From: Halorubrum salinarum | Lineage (GTDB): Archaea; Halobacteriota; Halobacteria; Halobacteriales; Haloferacaceae | NCBI RefSeq assembly: GCF_013267195.1 | Contig: NZ_CP053941.1 | Coordinates: 2,666,001-2,730,000 of the forward strand | Direction: 5' to 3' | DNA: 64,000 bases | In this document: piece after piece, positions 37,001 through 46,506 of the stretch | How positions within the stretch are numbered: the stretch's first letter is position 1 | Layout of the letters: every line of letters starts with the position of its first letter | The notes under the pieces: generated by a model | Told to the model about the DNA's origin: nothing | The model's database searches: none | Seen by the model: the letters and a program-made list of their open reading frames with translations, nothing else | Position numbers and translations under genes: made by a program

Positions 37001-37699
37001 TCAGCCCGCGTCCTCGCTCAGCCGCGGGAAGGACCGCGCCGCGAGCGCGACCGCTCCGACCGCGATGGCCAGCGTCGCGGCCGCCAGCAGCGGCCCGGGC
37101 TCGTACAGGAGCGGCGGGTGATAGCCGAGCCCGTAGTCGAGGACGACGTTCGCGACGCCGAGCGTCAGCGCCGTCGCGAGCGCGCCGCGCGTCGTGCGGC
37201 CGAACACCGGGAACAGCAGCGCGAGCCCCACGAACAGCAGGTGCGTGCCGATCACGCCCCAGTAGTAGATCCAGGCGTCGGGCGCGGCGACGTACTCGCC
37301 GAACGCGAGGTTCAGCGAGACCAGCGGCCAGAGGCCGAACGTGACCAGCCAGACGAACGCGAGCGTGTGGAGGTACGCCAGCGGCCGCGACGCCGGGGCG
37401 TCCGCGGTGACGTCGCCGCCGCGCCGAACGGTCGCGACGAGGCTCGCGAGGACGGCACCGCCGAGCGCGACCGCGACCGCCGAGTCGGCGTACAGCGGCC
37501 AGAGTGGGACCGGCACCTGGCCCGCGGTCGGCGCGTAGTACGCGACCCCCACCGCGACCATGAACGCGGTGAACGCGCAGACGACGGCGAGGCTCCGCGG
37601 GCTCCCGAGCAGCTCAGCCGCTATCGCCGCCCGGACGCGCCGCCTGACCGCCGGGCTGCGGAGCCGTCGAAGCCGTCGGAGCCGTTCGGCGCGGGACAC
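37001..37699 (-). CDS. DUF1405 family membrane protein
   Basis: A 232-residue integral membrane protein with six or so predicted helices. The family markers are visible: VPVPLWPLYADSAVAVALGG after the first helix, LAYLHTLAFVWLVTFGLWPL in the middle, and ANVVLDYGLGYHPPLLYEP near the end. DUF1405 proteins are widespread in archaea and some bacteria, with no established function. The N-terminus is Arg-rich. The gene reads on the minus strand and could be cotranscribed with the downstream MazG-like gene. Confidence 0.8.
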   Translation of the reverse strand: MSRAERLRRLRRLRSPAVRRRVRAAIAAELLGSPRSLAVVCAFTAFMVAVGVAYYAPTAGQVPVPLWPLYADSAVAVALGGAVLASLVATVRRGGDVTADAPASRPLAYLHTLAFVWLVTFGLWPLVSLNLAFGEYVAAPDAWIYYWGVIGTHLLFVGLALLFPVFGRTTRGALATALTLGVANVVLDYGLGYHPPLLYEPGPLLAAATLAIAVGAVALAARSFPRLSEDAG

Positions 37700-37806
37700 G
37701 CTACCCGGTCGGTGCGCGGGGGCCTAAAATCCGCCCGTCGCCGACGATTATCAATCACGGTGTTTAGCGAGACACCTTTTTCAACGGACGCACCGTTCTC
37801 GCGATT

Positions 37807-40800
37807 ATGGCCAACGAGGACGCCGAGCGGTCCGCCCACCGATCCGCCCCCCAGGGCGATCGATCGGCGTCCGACGCGGCCGAGTCCGACGCGACGGACC
37901 CGGACGCGGACCCGACCGAAGCGGACGGGGGCGAGGTCGAGTCGGCGGTGCGTGCGGACCCCGGCGACCTGCGAGAGGAATCGCTCGACCGCCCGGAGGA
38001 CGCCGAGCGAGACGAGACGAGCGCGGGCTCCCCGGTCGTCACCGATCGGTACACGTGGCGGTCGCTGCTGACTGACCGGGGACACGAGGCGGCCGCGGAG
38101 CGCGTCTACGCCGACGTGCCGGACGCGCCGGCGGTCCCGGCGGACGCCGTCGCGCTCCACCTCCCGAACGGCGCGAGCGACGTGGTCCGCGCGGCGGGCG
38201 TCGACGAACCCTTCGAGGCGGACGGCGAGACCGAGGTCCCCGGGCACGGCACCCCGGAGCGAGGCACGCTCGTGGTGGGCCCGGACGCCGTGGTCCTGCG
38301 CGGCGCCGCCGTCGTGCCGACCGGCGAGCGGGTGGCGGCGCCGCCGACGCCCGACCCCGTCGAGGCCGGCGAGCGCGAGGACGACACAGCGGACGGCAAC
38401 GGAGCCGGCGGAGAGACGGACGAGGCCGATGACGCGGACGAGACGAAGTCCGACGCGGATGAGGCGAACGATGTAGACGAAGCGGACGACGCGGATGAGG
38501 CCGATGGCGACGCGGACTCGGCGGCCCCGGAAGACGCGGAAGACGCCCCGGAAGACGACGCTAAGGAGAGCGATGCCCCAACTGCTGACGGCGACGAGGA
38601 CGCCGGCGGAGATCCCGACTCCGGGACGGCCGAACCCGCTGACGCCGGCCCGGAGACCGTCTTCGACCGTCCGGTCGGTCGGGAGGGCGTCTCGGGGGTC
38701 GTCGTCGCGCCCGGCGACGGCGTCGAGTCGGTGCCCTCGCGCGCGCCGACCCCCGACGAGTGGGACCGGGTCGAGTTCGACCCGGCGACGCTGCTGGGGT
38801 TCGACCCGAGCGAGACCGACTACCGGTTCCGCGCGGCCGCCGCGGTCGGCGACGTCCTCTGGGACATGTGCGCTGCCCGCTACGACCCGTACTCGGTCCC
38901 GGTGTTGAAGGGGTACTACACGTGGGAGAACTACCGCGAGGAGTTCTTCCTCGACGAGGACGGGAACCCCCCGACCGAGGAGAACGAGGAGGGCGAGCCG
39001 GTCCCGCTGGAGTTCACCCACGAAGACAAGACGGAGGCGCTCGGGTTCGACCCGGACCGCACCGAGGAACTGCTCGGCGCGGGCGGGAGCGCCGCGGCCG
39101 AGCTCGCCGACCTCGTCGACGAGCGGACCGTGGACGTGAACCCCGAGGTCGACGAGGACGCGTTCTTCTCGACCGACGAGGGCCACACCACGCTGACGAA
39201 CCGGTACGACCTGGAGAAGGCGGTGCCGATGCAGAAGAAGACCCACTTCCGGGAGGAGGAGCGCTACTGGGTGAACAAGCCGTACGCGTTCGTCATCGTC
39301 TTCCGGTCGCGGAAGGAGAACGAGGCGAAGTACTACGCCGTCCAGCCGTACCGCACCGAGATCGAGACGGACCTCACGGAGTTCCTCACCGGGAAGCTCC
39401 GGACGTCGATCAAGTACGCCGACGAGTCGATCGCGGGCGGCGACGAGGCGTTCCGCGAGGAGGTGATCGTCGAGGAGGCGCGCACGCTCCTCGACCGCTA
39501 CGGGCTCTACGAGGACGACGAGGACGAGCGGGGCATCGCCGACACGCTGGTCGACCGCTTCGGCATCGACCCGACGGAGGGGATCGCCGGGCGGATCGCG
39601 GAGTCGCTCGGGTACGAGCCGCCGACCGAGGAGCCCGACGACCCGCCGGAGATCAGCGCCCGGCCCGAGCCCGCGGTGCTCGCGGAGGACGCCCGCACGC
39701 TGTCCGCTCACCAGGTCGAGAAGCTCCTGTACTACCTGAAGCGCGACTTCGTCGGCTACGAGCGGATCGACCCGATCAAGTACGACATCAACGTCGAGGA
39801 CATCTCCTGTGACGGGTACAACTCCCCCGTCTTCGTCTATCACTCCGAGTACGAGCAGATCATCACCAACGTCTACCACGGCACCGACGAGCTCGACGAC
39901 TTCGTCGTGAAGCTCGCGCAGCGCTCCGGGAAGGGCATCTCGAAGCGCCGGCCGCAGGTCGACGCCACGCTCCCGGACGGCTCGCGCGCGCAGCTCACCC
40001 TCGGCCGCGAGGTGTCCGACCACGGGACCAACTACACGATCCGCCAGTTCAACGACGTCCCCTTCACCCCGATCGACCTCATCAACTGGAAGACGTTCTC
40101 GCTCGACGAGATGGCGTTCCTGTGGCTCTCCATCGAGAACCACAAGAGCCTGATCTTCGCCGGCGGCACCGCCTCCGGGAAGACGACGAGCCTGAACGCG
40201 GTCTCCCTGTTCATCCCCTCGAACGCGAAGATCGTCTCCATTGAGGACACCCGCGAGGTCGAGCTCCCGCAGCGCAACTGGATCGCCTCCGTCACCCGAC
40301 CCTCCTTCTCGGACGACGACAAGGGCGACATCGACGAGTTCGACCTGCTGGAGGCCGCGCTCCGCCAGCGCCCCGACTACATCGTCATGGGCGAGATCCG
40401 CGGCGAGGAGGGCCGGACGGCGTTCCAGGTCATGTCGACCGGTCACACCACCTACACCACGTTCCACGCCGACTCCGTCGGCGAGGTGCTCAAGCGGTTC
40501 ACCACCGACCCGATCAACGTCTCGAAGACGATGTTCACGGCGCTCGACTTGGTCTCGATCCAGACCTCGACCCGCGTTCAGGGCAAGAAGGTGCGCCGGA
40601 ACAAGTCGATCACCGAGATCAATCACTACGACGCCGAGAACGACGAGATCAACGTTCAGGACGTGTTCCAGTGGCAGGCGGAGACGGACGAGTTCCTCCA
40701 AATGGGCGACTCGAACACGCTCGAAGACATCATGTTCGACCGCGGCTGGAGCCGGGCGACCCTCGACGAGGAGCTGCGGAAGCGCCGGGTCGTCTTGGCC

Positions 40801-41772
40801 TACCTCATCGACCGCGGACTCAACAGCTACGCGCAGGTGGCGGCGACGTTCCAGGCGTTCATCAACGACCCGGAGACGGTGCTCGCGCTGATGGCCAACG
40901 AGGAGCTCGAGCGCTCGCTGGAGGACCTCCGCGAGATGGAGTCGGTCCTGATCAACGTCGACCGCGAGAAGGAGGCGCTCGTCCCCCGTCCGACGCCGGA
41001 CGCGGACGGCGAGGCGGAGGCCGCCGAGATACTCGAGTCCGCCGAGGACCTCTTCGAGACGTACCGCGGGCAGGTCCCCGACTCCGTCGCCGACGCCCTC
41101 CTGGAGATGAACCATGCTGGCGACGTGGAGGCCGCCCCGGCGAGCGACCACGAGGCCCTCGCGGAGGCGGCCCGCGAGGCGGACGCGGCGTACGACGAGC
41201 CGGCCGGTCCGGAACCGGCGCCCGGCGCGACCGACGCGGACGACGCTGACGACGCCGATGCCGACGGGACGCCCGCGGAACCGGAAGACGCGGCCCCCTC
41301 GGGGACGCCGTCGCCGGACCCCGCGCACGGCGACTTCGAGGGCGTCTCCGAGGCGGCCGGCGACGGCTCGGGCGACCTCGACGGGATCGACTTCGGCGAG
41401 CCGTTCGACGAGGGCGTCGACGTGCTCTCCTCGCCCGCGGGGCCCTCCGAGCCCGGCTCCCCGCCCGACGCCGGCGCGGGCGACGGCGCTGACGCGTCTC
41501 CCGACGTGAGCGAGGGGTTCAGCGCCGCCGAGCCCGTGGAGGGCCAGCCCTCCGCGGAGGCCGACGACAGCGAGGCGTTCGACACGGACGCGCCGGACGA
41601 GCCGGACGCGGTGGACGCGGCGGACGAGGCTGACCCGGCAGACACGGCGGCTGAAGCGGCGGATGCCGACGAGACCGAGCAGGGGGACGACCCCGACGAG
41701 GCTGACGACGGAACGGGCGACGACATCGACGAATGGGGGTTCGACGCCGTCGAGCCCGCGGAGGACGGGTGA
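37807..41772 (+). CDS. Type IV pilus/archaellum-like secretion ATPase (PilB/VirB11 family), very large
   Basis: A 1321-residue cytoplasmic motor ATPase that would power assembly of a pilus-like fibre. The catalytic core lies at about residues 630-1020: Walker A FAGGTASGKTTSLNA (about 785-798), Asp-box VSIEDTREVELPQRNW (about 813), Walker B region DYIVMGEIRGEEG (about 857) and His-box STGHTTYTTFHADS (about 878). Compared with usual 500-700-residue archaeal homologues it has a long N-terminal region containing an acidic repeat-rich linker (about 190-290, DEADDADE type) and a C-terminal acidic tail of over 200 residues. It is followed at 28 bases by the membrane platform gene. PilB3-like by family knowledge, but the specific paralogue is not assigned. 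Confidence 0.9.
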   Translation: MANEDAERSAHRSAPQGDRSASDAAESDATDPDADPTEADGGEVESAVRADPGDLREESLDRPEDAERDETSAGSPVVTDRYTWRSLLTDRGHEAAAERVYADVPDAPAVPADAVALHLPNGASDVVRAAGVDEPFEADGETEVPGHGTPERGTLVVGPDAVVLRGAAVVPTGERVAAPPTPDPVEAGEREDDTADGNGAGGETDEADDADETKSDADEANDVDEADDADEADGDADSAAPEDAEDAPEDDAKESDAPTADGDEDAGGDPDSGTAEPADAGPETVFDRPVGREGVSGVVVAPGDGVESVPSRAPTPDEWDRVEFDPATLLGFDPSETDYRFRAAAAVGDVLWDMCAARYDPYSVPVLKGYYTWENYREEFFLDEDGNPPTEENEEGEPVPLEFTHEDKTEALGFDPDRTEELLGAGGSAAAELADLVDERTVDVNPEVDEDAFFSTDEGHTTLTNRYDLEKAVPMQKKTHFREEERYWVNKPYAFVIVFRSRKENEAKYYAVQPYRTEIETDLTEFLTGKLRTSIKYADESIAGGDEAFREEVIVEEARTLLDRYGLYEDDEDERGIADTLVDRFGIDPTEGIAGRIAESLGYEPPTEEPDDPPEISARPEPAVLAEDARTLSAHQVEKLLYYLKRDFVGYERIDPIKYDINVEDISCDGYNSPVFVYHSEYEQIITNVYHGTDELDDFVVKLAQRSGKGISKRRPQVDATLPDGSRAQLTLGREVSDHGTNYTIRQFNDVPFTPIDLINWKTFSLDEMAFLWLSIENHKSLIFAGGTASGKTTSLNAVSLFIPSNAKIVSIEDTREVELPQRNWIASVTRPSFSDDDKGDIDEFDLLEAALRQRPDYIVMGEIRGEEGRTAFQVMSTGHTTYTTFHADSVGEVLKRFTTDPINVSKTMFTALDLVSIQTSTRVQGKKVRRNKSITEINHYDAENDEINVQDVFQWQAETDEFLQMGDSNTLEDIMFDRGWSRATLDEELRKRRVVLAYLIDRGLNSYAQVAATFQAFINDPETVLALMANEELERSLEDLREMESVLINVDREKEALVPRPTPDADGEAEAAEILESAEDLFETYRGQVPDSVADALLEMNHAGDVEAAPASDHEALAEAAREADAAYDEPAGPEPAPGATDADDADDADADGTPAEPEDAAPSGTPSPDPAHGDFEGVSEAAGDGSGDLDGIDFGEPFDEGVDVLSSPAGPSEPGSPPDAGAGDGADASPDVSEGFSAAEPVEGQPSAEADDSEAFDTDAPDEPDAVDAADEADPADTAAEAADADETEQGDDPDEADDGTGDDIDEWGFDAVEPAEDG

Positions 41773-41799
41773 CGCCGTGTTCCTCGTGAGGGCCGTCCC

Positions 41800-43836
41800 G
41801 TGAGTCTCGACGTGGACGCGGGCGACGGCGGCGTCGACGCGAACGTCCTCGCGGAGCTGTGTTACCCGGTGTTCGAGCTGCTGTTCGACCCCGACGGCGA
41901 CTTCGTCGCGGACGTGGAGCGCAAGCTCGCGGAGGCGCGGATGCCCGACCAGGTCGAGATGTACGTCTCGCTGGCGCTGGCGGTCGGTCTGCTGGTCGGC
42001 GGGCTGCTCTGGGCGCTCGGCACGCTGATCGGCTACGGCGTGTTCTCGCTGGGGCTGATCGACCCGTCGACGCTCTCGCTCGGCGTGCCGGCGCCGACGA
42101 CGGCGATCCAGGAGCTGCTCCGCTCGCTCGTCGTGCCGACCGCAGTGCTCCTCAGCGGGCTCGTCTTCGGCTCGATCGGGTTCGCGATCGGGTTCGGCGG
42201 CCTCGTCGCGGTCCCGTACTCGCGCGCCTCCTCCCGGAAGCGGGAGATCAATCTCCTGCTCGCGGACTCGGTGTCGTTCATGTACGCGCTCTCCGTCGGC
42301 GGGCTGAACCAGCTGGAGATCCTCCGCGCGATGGCGACGGCGGAGGACACCTACGGCGAGGTGTCCCGCGAGTTCCAGAGCATCGTCAACGAGACGGAGT
42401 ACTTCGGCACCGACTACCGGAACGCCATCCGCCAGCAGTCCATGGAGACACCCTCCGACGAGCTCTCGCAGTTCCTCGCCGACATGCTCTCCATCGTCAA
42501 CTCCGGCGGCGACATGGAGGGGTTCCTGAAGGACAAAAAGGAGAAGCACCTCCGCACGTCGAAACAGGAGCGCGAGATGACCCTGGAGACCCTGGAGCTG
42601 TTCGGCGAGATGTACATGACGCTCTCGTTGTTCCCGCTGCTGCTCATCATCATCCTCGTCATCATGGGGATGATGGGCGAGGCCGACGACCGCCTGCTGT
42701 ACGTCACGGTGTACCTGCTCATCCCCCTGGTGGGCGTCGGCTTCCTCGTGCTGGTCTCGACGGTGAAACAGGACGACCCCGGCGACGGCTACCTCCAGGC
42801 CGACGGTGGCAGCGAGCGCCTCCAACAGACGAGCCAGGAGGGGCTCTTCCACTTCGGGCTCGTGGAGGCGTTCGTCGGAACCTTCGGCGTCTTCGACCGC
42901 ATCCGCGACCGCGAGGGGACCCACAAGACGATGGAGATCCTCTCGGCGCCGCACCTCTTCCTCCGCGAGAACCCGCTGTACACCCTCGCGTTGACCGTGC
43001 CCGCGGCGCTCGCGCTGGTCGTCGTCGCGGCCGCGGCCGGGTCGGCGCCGACGACGGTCGACGGCTGGATCGCCCGCCCGGTGTGGTCGGCGTTCGTCTG
43101 GGTCTACGTCCCGCTCTACGTCGTGCTTGTGCCGCTCGGGGTGTTCTACGAGTGGCACCAGCGCTCGCGGCGGGCGGTGACCGGCAAGCTCTCGGAGACG
43201 CTCCGGAAGCTCTCCTCGGCGAACGACACCGGACAGACGCTGCTCGAATCGGTGCGCACGGTCTCGGAGACCTCGACCGGGAAGCTCGCCGAGGAGTTCG
43301 AGGTGATCCACGCGAAGGTGAACTACGGGATGAGCCTCCGGGACGCGCTCGTCGAGTTCAACAACGCCTACGCGGTGCCGCGGCTCGCCCGGACGGTGAA
43401 GCTGATCACCGAGGCCCAGGAGGCGTCCTCGCAGATCACGGACGTGCTGACGACGGCCGCGCAGGCCTCGGAGAACCAGGACGACATCGAGCGCGAGCGG
43501 AAGTCGCGGACCCGGATGCAGGTGGCGATCATCGTGATGACGTACGTCACGCTGCTCGGCGTGATGGCCATCCTCCAGACGCAGTTCATCGACGTGATGG
43601 GCGATCTGGTCGCGCAGAGCGACGGCGCCGGGAGCACCGGGGGAGCCGGGTTCGGCGGCGGCGGCAGCATCGACCCCGACGTGCTCTCGATGCTGTTCTT
43701 CCACGCGGTGACGATCCAGGCGGTCCTCTCCGGGTTCATCAGCGGCTACATCCGCGACGCGGAGCTGATATCCGGCGTCAAGTACGCCGTGGTCCTGATG
43801 ACGCTGGCGCTGGGGGTGTGGATCTATGTCGGCTGA
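41800..43836 (+). CDS. Type IV pilus-like membrane platform protein (PilC/TadC, two T2SF domains)
   Basis: A 678-residue integral membrane protein starting at GTG. Membrane helices at about 49-78, 103-135, 270-320, 395-450 and 580-605, and a C-terminal pair at about 628-678. Two T2SF domains (about 150-260 and 475-575) face the cytoplasm; the first contains GLNQLEILRAMATAEDTYGEVSREF and the second SANDTGQTLLESVRTVSE and NYGMSLRDALVEFNNAYAVP. This is the inner-membrane partner of the secretion ATPase upstream. The gap to that gene is 27 bases; it overlaps the next pilin gene by 11 bases. The size is typical for haloarchaeal PilC. Confidence 0.9.
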   Translation: MSLDVDAGDGGVDANVLAELCYPVFELLFDPDGDFVADVERKLAEARMPDQVEMYVSLALAVGLLVGGLLWALGTLIGYGVFSLGLIDPSTLSLGVPAPTTAIQELLRSLVVPTAVLLSGLVFGSIGFAIGFGGLVAVPYSRASSRKREINLLLADSVSFMYALSVGGLNQLEILRAMATAEDTYGEVSREFQSIVNETEYFGTDYRNAIRQQSMETPSDELSQFLADMLSIVNSGGDMEGFLKDKKEKHLRTSKQEREMTLETLELFGEMYMTLSLFPLLLIIILVIMGMMGEADDRLLYVTVYLLIPLVGVGFLVLVSTVKQDDPGDGYLQADGGSERLQQTSQEGLFHFGLVEAFVGTFGVFDRIRDREGTHKTMEILSAPHLFLRENPLYTLALTVPAALALVVVAAAAGSAPTTVDGWIARPVWSAFVWVYVPLYVVLVPLGVFYEWHQRSRRAVTGKLSETLRKLSSANDTGQTLLESVRTVSETSTGKLAEEFEVIHAKVNYGMSLRDALVEFNNAYAVPRLARTVKLITEAQEASSQITDVLTTAAQASENQDDIERERKSRTRMQVAIIVMTYVTLLGVMAILQTQFIDVMGDLVAQSDGAGSTGGAGFGGGGSIDPDVLSMLFFHAVTIQAVLSGFISGYIRDAELISGVKYAVVLMTLALGVWIYVG

Positions 43837-44356
43837 CCGCGCGCAGACGGTGCTCGACTTCGTCGTCGGGATGTCGGTGTTCCTCGTCGCGGTCGGGTTC
43901 ACCTTCGCGTTCGTCCCGTCGCTGCTCGAACCGTACGCCGTCGGCGAGGGGGCGACCGTCATCGTCGCGGAGCGCGGCGCCGCGCGGCTCGCCGAGTCCT
44001 CGCTCGCCGCCGCGGGCTCGACGGCGACGCTGTCGCACGCGTGTACCCTCGCCTTCTTCGACGGCACGGACCCCGCGACGGCGGCCGCCGAGTCCGGCTG
44101 CGACTGGACGGCGAACGGCGACGACCTCCACGCGGAGCTCGGCGTCGACGACTTCCGGGGGCTCAACCTCACCGTGACGCGGAACGGAACCGTTCGCACG
44201 CTGGACCCGGGCGGGGCCAACGTCACGATGCGTGCCGGCCCCGCGCCGCCGCGCGACCGGAGCGTCGCGGCCGCGAGTCGCATCGTCGCCATCGACGTCG
44301 ACCCCGAGGACGACGTCGGCCGCGAGACGCACCGGCTCACGCTGCGGGTGTGGTGA
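43826..44356 (+). CDS. Pilin-like protein 1 (DUF7287-like)
   Basis: A 176-residue secreted protein with the pilin-like start MSADRA-QTVLDFVVGMSVF. The charged residue before a Gln and a hydrophobic helix (about 8-30) resembles a class III signal peptide processed by PibD. The mature domain contains two Cys (SHACTLAFF and SGCDW) that may pair, and N-x-S/T sites (LNLTVTRNGT, ANVTMRAG) typical of haloarchaeal surface proteins. It overlaps the platform gene by 11 bases, consistent with one operon. Likely a minor pilin or pilin-like assembly factor. Confidence 0.75.
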   Translation: MSADRAQTVLDFVVGMSVFLVAVGFTFAFVPSLLEPYAVGEGATVIVAERGAARLAESSLAAAGSTATLSHACTLAFFDGTDPATAAAESGCDWTANGDDLHAELGVDDFRGLNLTVTRNGTVRTLDPGGANVTMRAGPAPPRDRSVAAASRIVAIDVDPEDDVGRETHRLTLRVW

Positions 44357-44358
44357 CG

Positions 44359-44958
44359 ATGTTCGTCGAACACCTCCCGGACGACCGAGGGCAGGCACAC
44401 ACCTTAGAGGCGTTCACGGCGGCGCTGCTGTTGGTCGCCGGGCTCGTCTTCGCGACGCAGGCGACGGCCGTCACGCCCCTCTCGGCGAGCACGTCGAACC
44501 AGCACGTCGAGAACCAGGCGGCGATCGCGGCGCAGGACGTGCTGACGACCGCAGAGGCGAGCGGCGAACTGAGGGCGGCGCTGCTGTACTACGACGACGG
44601 CTTCGTGGGCGCCGACGACGAGTACTACACCGGGCTCCCGAACGCGTCGCACCCGCTCCACGGGCAGCTCCGCGAGGCGTTCGACAACAGGCGGATCGCG
44701 TTCGACGTCGACGTCTACTACCCGGCCGCCGACGGGGAGGGGCTCGACCGGACCCGGATGATCGACATGGGGTCGCCGAGCGACAACGCGGCGACGGCGA
44801 GCACGCGGGTGGCGCTGTACGGCGACGACCGATTCGGGGACTCGGACCAGTACGTCCTCGCCGACGACGGCCCCGGCGGGTACTTCGCCGCGCCCGTCGG
44901 CGCCGGCGACACGCTGTACACGGTCGTGGAGGTGCGCATCACCGCATGGCAGATGTGA
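44359..44958 (+). CDS. Pilin-like protein 2 (DUF7288-like)
   Basis: A 199-residue protein starting MFVEHLPDDRG-QAHTLEAFTAALLLVAGLV (split), the Asp-Arg-Gly followed by Gln then a hydrophobic helix (about 19-37). The rest is an extracellular globular domain with acidic loops and an N-glycosylation-type site (NASH). It follows pilin-like 1 by two bases and overlaps the next gene by 13 bases. No enzymatic motif is present. It fits a minor pilin of the same system. Confidence 0.75.
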   Translation: MFVEHLPDDRGQAHTLEAFTAALLLVAGLVFATQATAVTPLSASTSNQHVENQAAIAAQDVLTTAEASGELRAALLYYDDGFVGADDEYYTGLPNASHPLHGQLREAFDNRRIAFDVDVYYPAADGEGLDRTRMIDMGSPSDNAATASTRVALYGDDRFGDSDQYVLADDGPGGYFAAPVGAGDTLYTVVEVRITAWQM

Positions 44959-46028
44959 GAACGCGCTCCGGCGGCGACCGGAGCGACGCGACGACGGGGG
45001 CGACGACCGAGAGCGGCGCGTCCGCCGGGCGCACGCCCCCCGACCGCGCCGACTGGGGGCGCCGCGGCCGCGACGTGAGGGAGAGCCCCGACGAGGACCG
45101 CGGGCAGATCATCCTGATCACGGGGCTGACCCTCGCTGTGCTGTTCGTCGCGGTCGTCCTCCTGTTGAACACCGTCATCTACACCGAGAACCTCGCGACC
45201 CGCGGGGTCGACGCGGGCGGGGCGGAGGCGGTCGAGTTCCGCGACGGCTCCGTGGAGGACCTCGCCGGGATCCTGTACCGCGAACACCGGAACGGCTCGG
45301 CCAACGCGACGGCCCCCTTCCTCGCGAGCGCGGAGCGCTACGGCCGGACGGTCGGGGGCCTCCGGGCGCGCGACGGCGTGGTCGCCGACGTGCGCGTGAA
45401 CGCCTCCACCGTCGACTCGGGGCACTTCATCGCGCAGAACGAGACCGACGCCGGGTTCCGCAACATGACGGCGCCGGACGGGACGACCGCGGACTGGACC
45501 GTCGCGGGCGGGGTTAATCGAACGCGCAACTACCGGCTGACCGTCGACTCGACGTCCGTCGCGACCAGCGCGGGGGCCGCGTTCACCGTCGTGGCCGACG
45601 GAGCGGGCGGGAACTGGTCGGTCTCGCTGTCGAACGACGCGGCCGACGCGATCGACGTGACTGTGCGCAACGAGACCGACACCGTCTCCGAGACCTTCCT
45701 CCACGACTCGGGCGAGAACGTCACGATCGACCTGACCGCCGGCACGGTGGACGGCCAGCGGTTCCCCGCACTCGTCTGGGCGGAGGGCGTTCAGAACGGG
45801 AGCGAGCCGTACGACTCGTACGACGTTCGCTACGAGAACGGCACCGAGGCGCGGGGGACGTACCACCTCGTCGTCGACGAGCGCGACGGGACCTCCCCCC
45901 TCACCGACTCCTCGCGCCCGTACGTCGTCGAGGGGATATACAGCGTCGAGGTCGAGGTCCTCCACCGGACGCCGGGGCTGACGTACGGCGACACGGTCCG
46001 GCTCGCGCCGGGTGAGCGCGATGCGTGA
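44946..46028 (+). CDS. Pilin-like protein 3 (DUF7261-like)
   Basis: A 360-residue protein. A charged, low-complexity N-terminal stretch (about 1-45) precedes the pilin-type junction EDRG-QIILITGLTLAVLF (helix about 56-78). The large extracellular part is Ser/Thr/Asp-rich with many N-x-S/T sequons (NGSAN, NATAP, NRTRN, NGSEP), suggesting heavy N-glycosylation. The extension before the junction is longer than in its neighbours. The start ATG lies inside the previous gene; the stop overlaps the next by 8 bases. Confidence 0.75.
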   Translation: MADVRTRSGGDRSDATTGATTESGASAGRTPPDRADWGRRGRDVRESPDEDRGQIILITGLTLAVLFVAVVLLLNTVIYTENLATRGVDAGGAEAVEFRDGSVEDLAGILYREHRNGSANATAPFLASAERYGRTVGGLRARDGVVADVRVNASTVDSGHFIAQNETDAGFRNMTAPDGTTADWTVAGGVNRTRNYRLTVDSTSVATSAGAAFTVVADGAGGNWSVSLSNDAADAIDVTVRNETDTVSETFLHDSGENVTIDLTAGTVDGQRFPALVWAEGVQNGSEPYDSYDVRYENGTEARGTYHLVVDERDGTSPLTDSSRPYVVEGIYSVEVEVLHRTPGLTYGDTVRLAPGERDA

Positions 46029-46506
46029 CGGCCCGGGCGGGACGGACCGCGCGGTGTCGGTCACCGTCGGCTACGTGATGACGCTCGCCGTCTCGACCCT
46101 GCTGCTCTCCGGCCTGTTCGTCGCCGGCGGGTCGTTCGTCGAGTCGGAGCGCGAACGCGCGGCGCAGGGGGAGCTCACCGTCGTCGGCGAGCGGGTCGCG
46201 GCCGACCTCGGCACCGTCGACAGGCTGGTCGCGAGCGGGGCGTCCCGAGGGGATCTCACGGTGAACCGGTCCCTGACGCTCCCGGACAGGGTGTCCGGGA
46301 CCAGCTATCGGATCCGAGTGAGCGCGAACGGCACCGAAGGGACGGTCGCGCTCGAGAGCGACCGGAGCGACACGGTCGTCGAGGTCCCGTTCCGCTCGAC
46401 CGAGGACGTGGCGGTTCGGAACGCGACCGTCGACGGCGGCGACCTCCGGATCTGGTGGGACCCCGACGCCGGGGCCGACGGCGAAGTGGTGGTGAGCGCG
46501 GCGTGA
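46021..46506 (+). CDS. Pilin-like protein 4 (DUF7266-like)
   Basis: A 161-residue protein: MRDGPGGTDRA-VSVTVGYVMTLAVSTLLLSG (split), with the Arg-Ala followed by Val and a hydrophobic helix at about 13-35. A small extracellular beta-rich domain follows (SYRIRVSANGTEGTVALES). An alternative in-frame GTG at 46012 would add three residues; the ATG at 46021 is chosen because it overlaps the upstream stop by 8 bases, like the other junctions of the operon. Confidence 0.75.
   Translation: MRDGPGGTDRAVSVTVGYVMTLAVSTLLLSGLFVAGGSFVESERERAAQGELTVVGERVAADLGTVDRLVASGASRGDLTVNRSLTLPDRVSGTSYRIRVSANGTEGTVALESDRSDTVVEVPFRSTEDVAVRNATVDGGDLRIWWDPDAGADGEVVVSAA

Noticed and set aside
37621-44400. Minus-strand open frame of 2259 codons across the pilus-like ATPase and platform genes
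   Set aside because: It is opposite to genes with clear domains, is made of Arg/Val/Leu/Asp-rich low-complexity residues typical of antisense frames in GC-rich DNA, and shows no motif.
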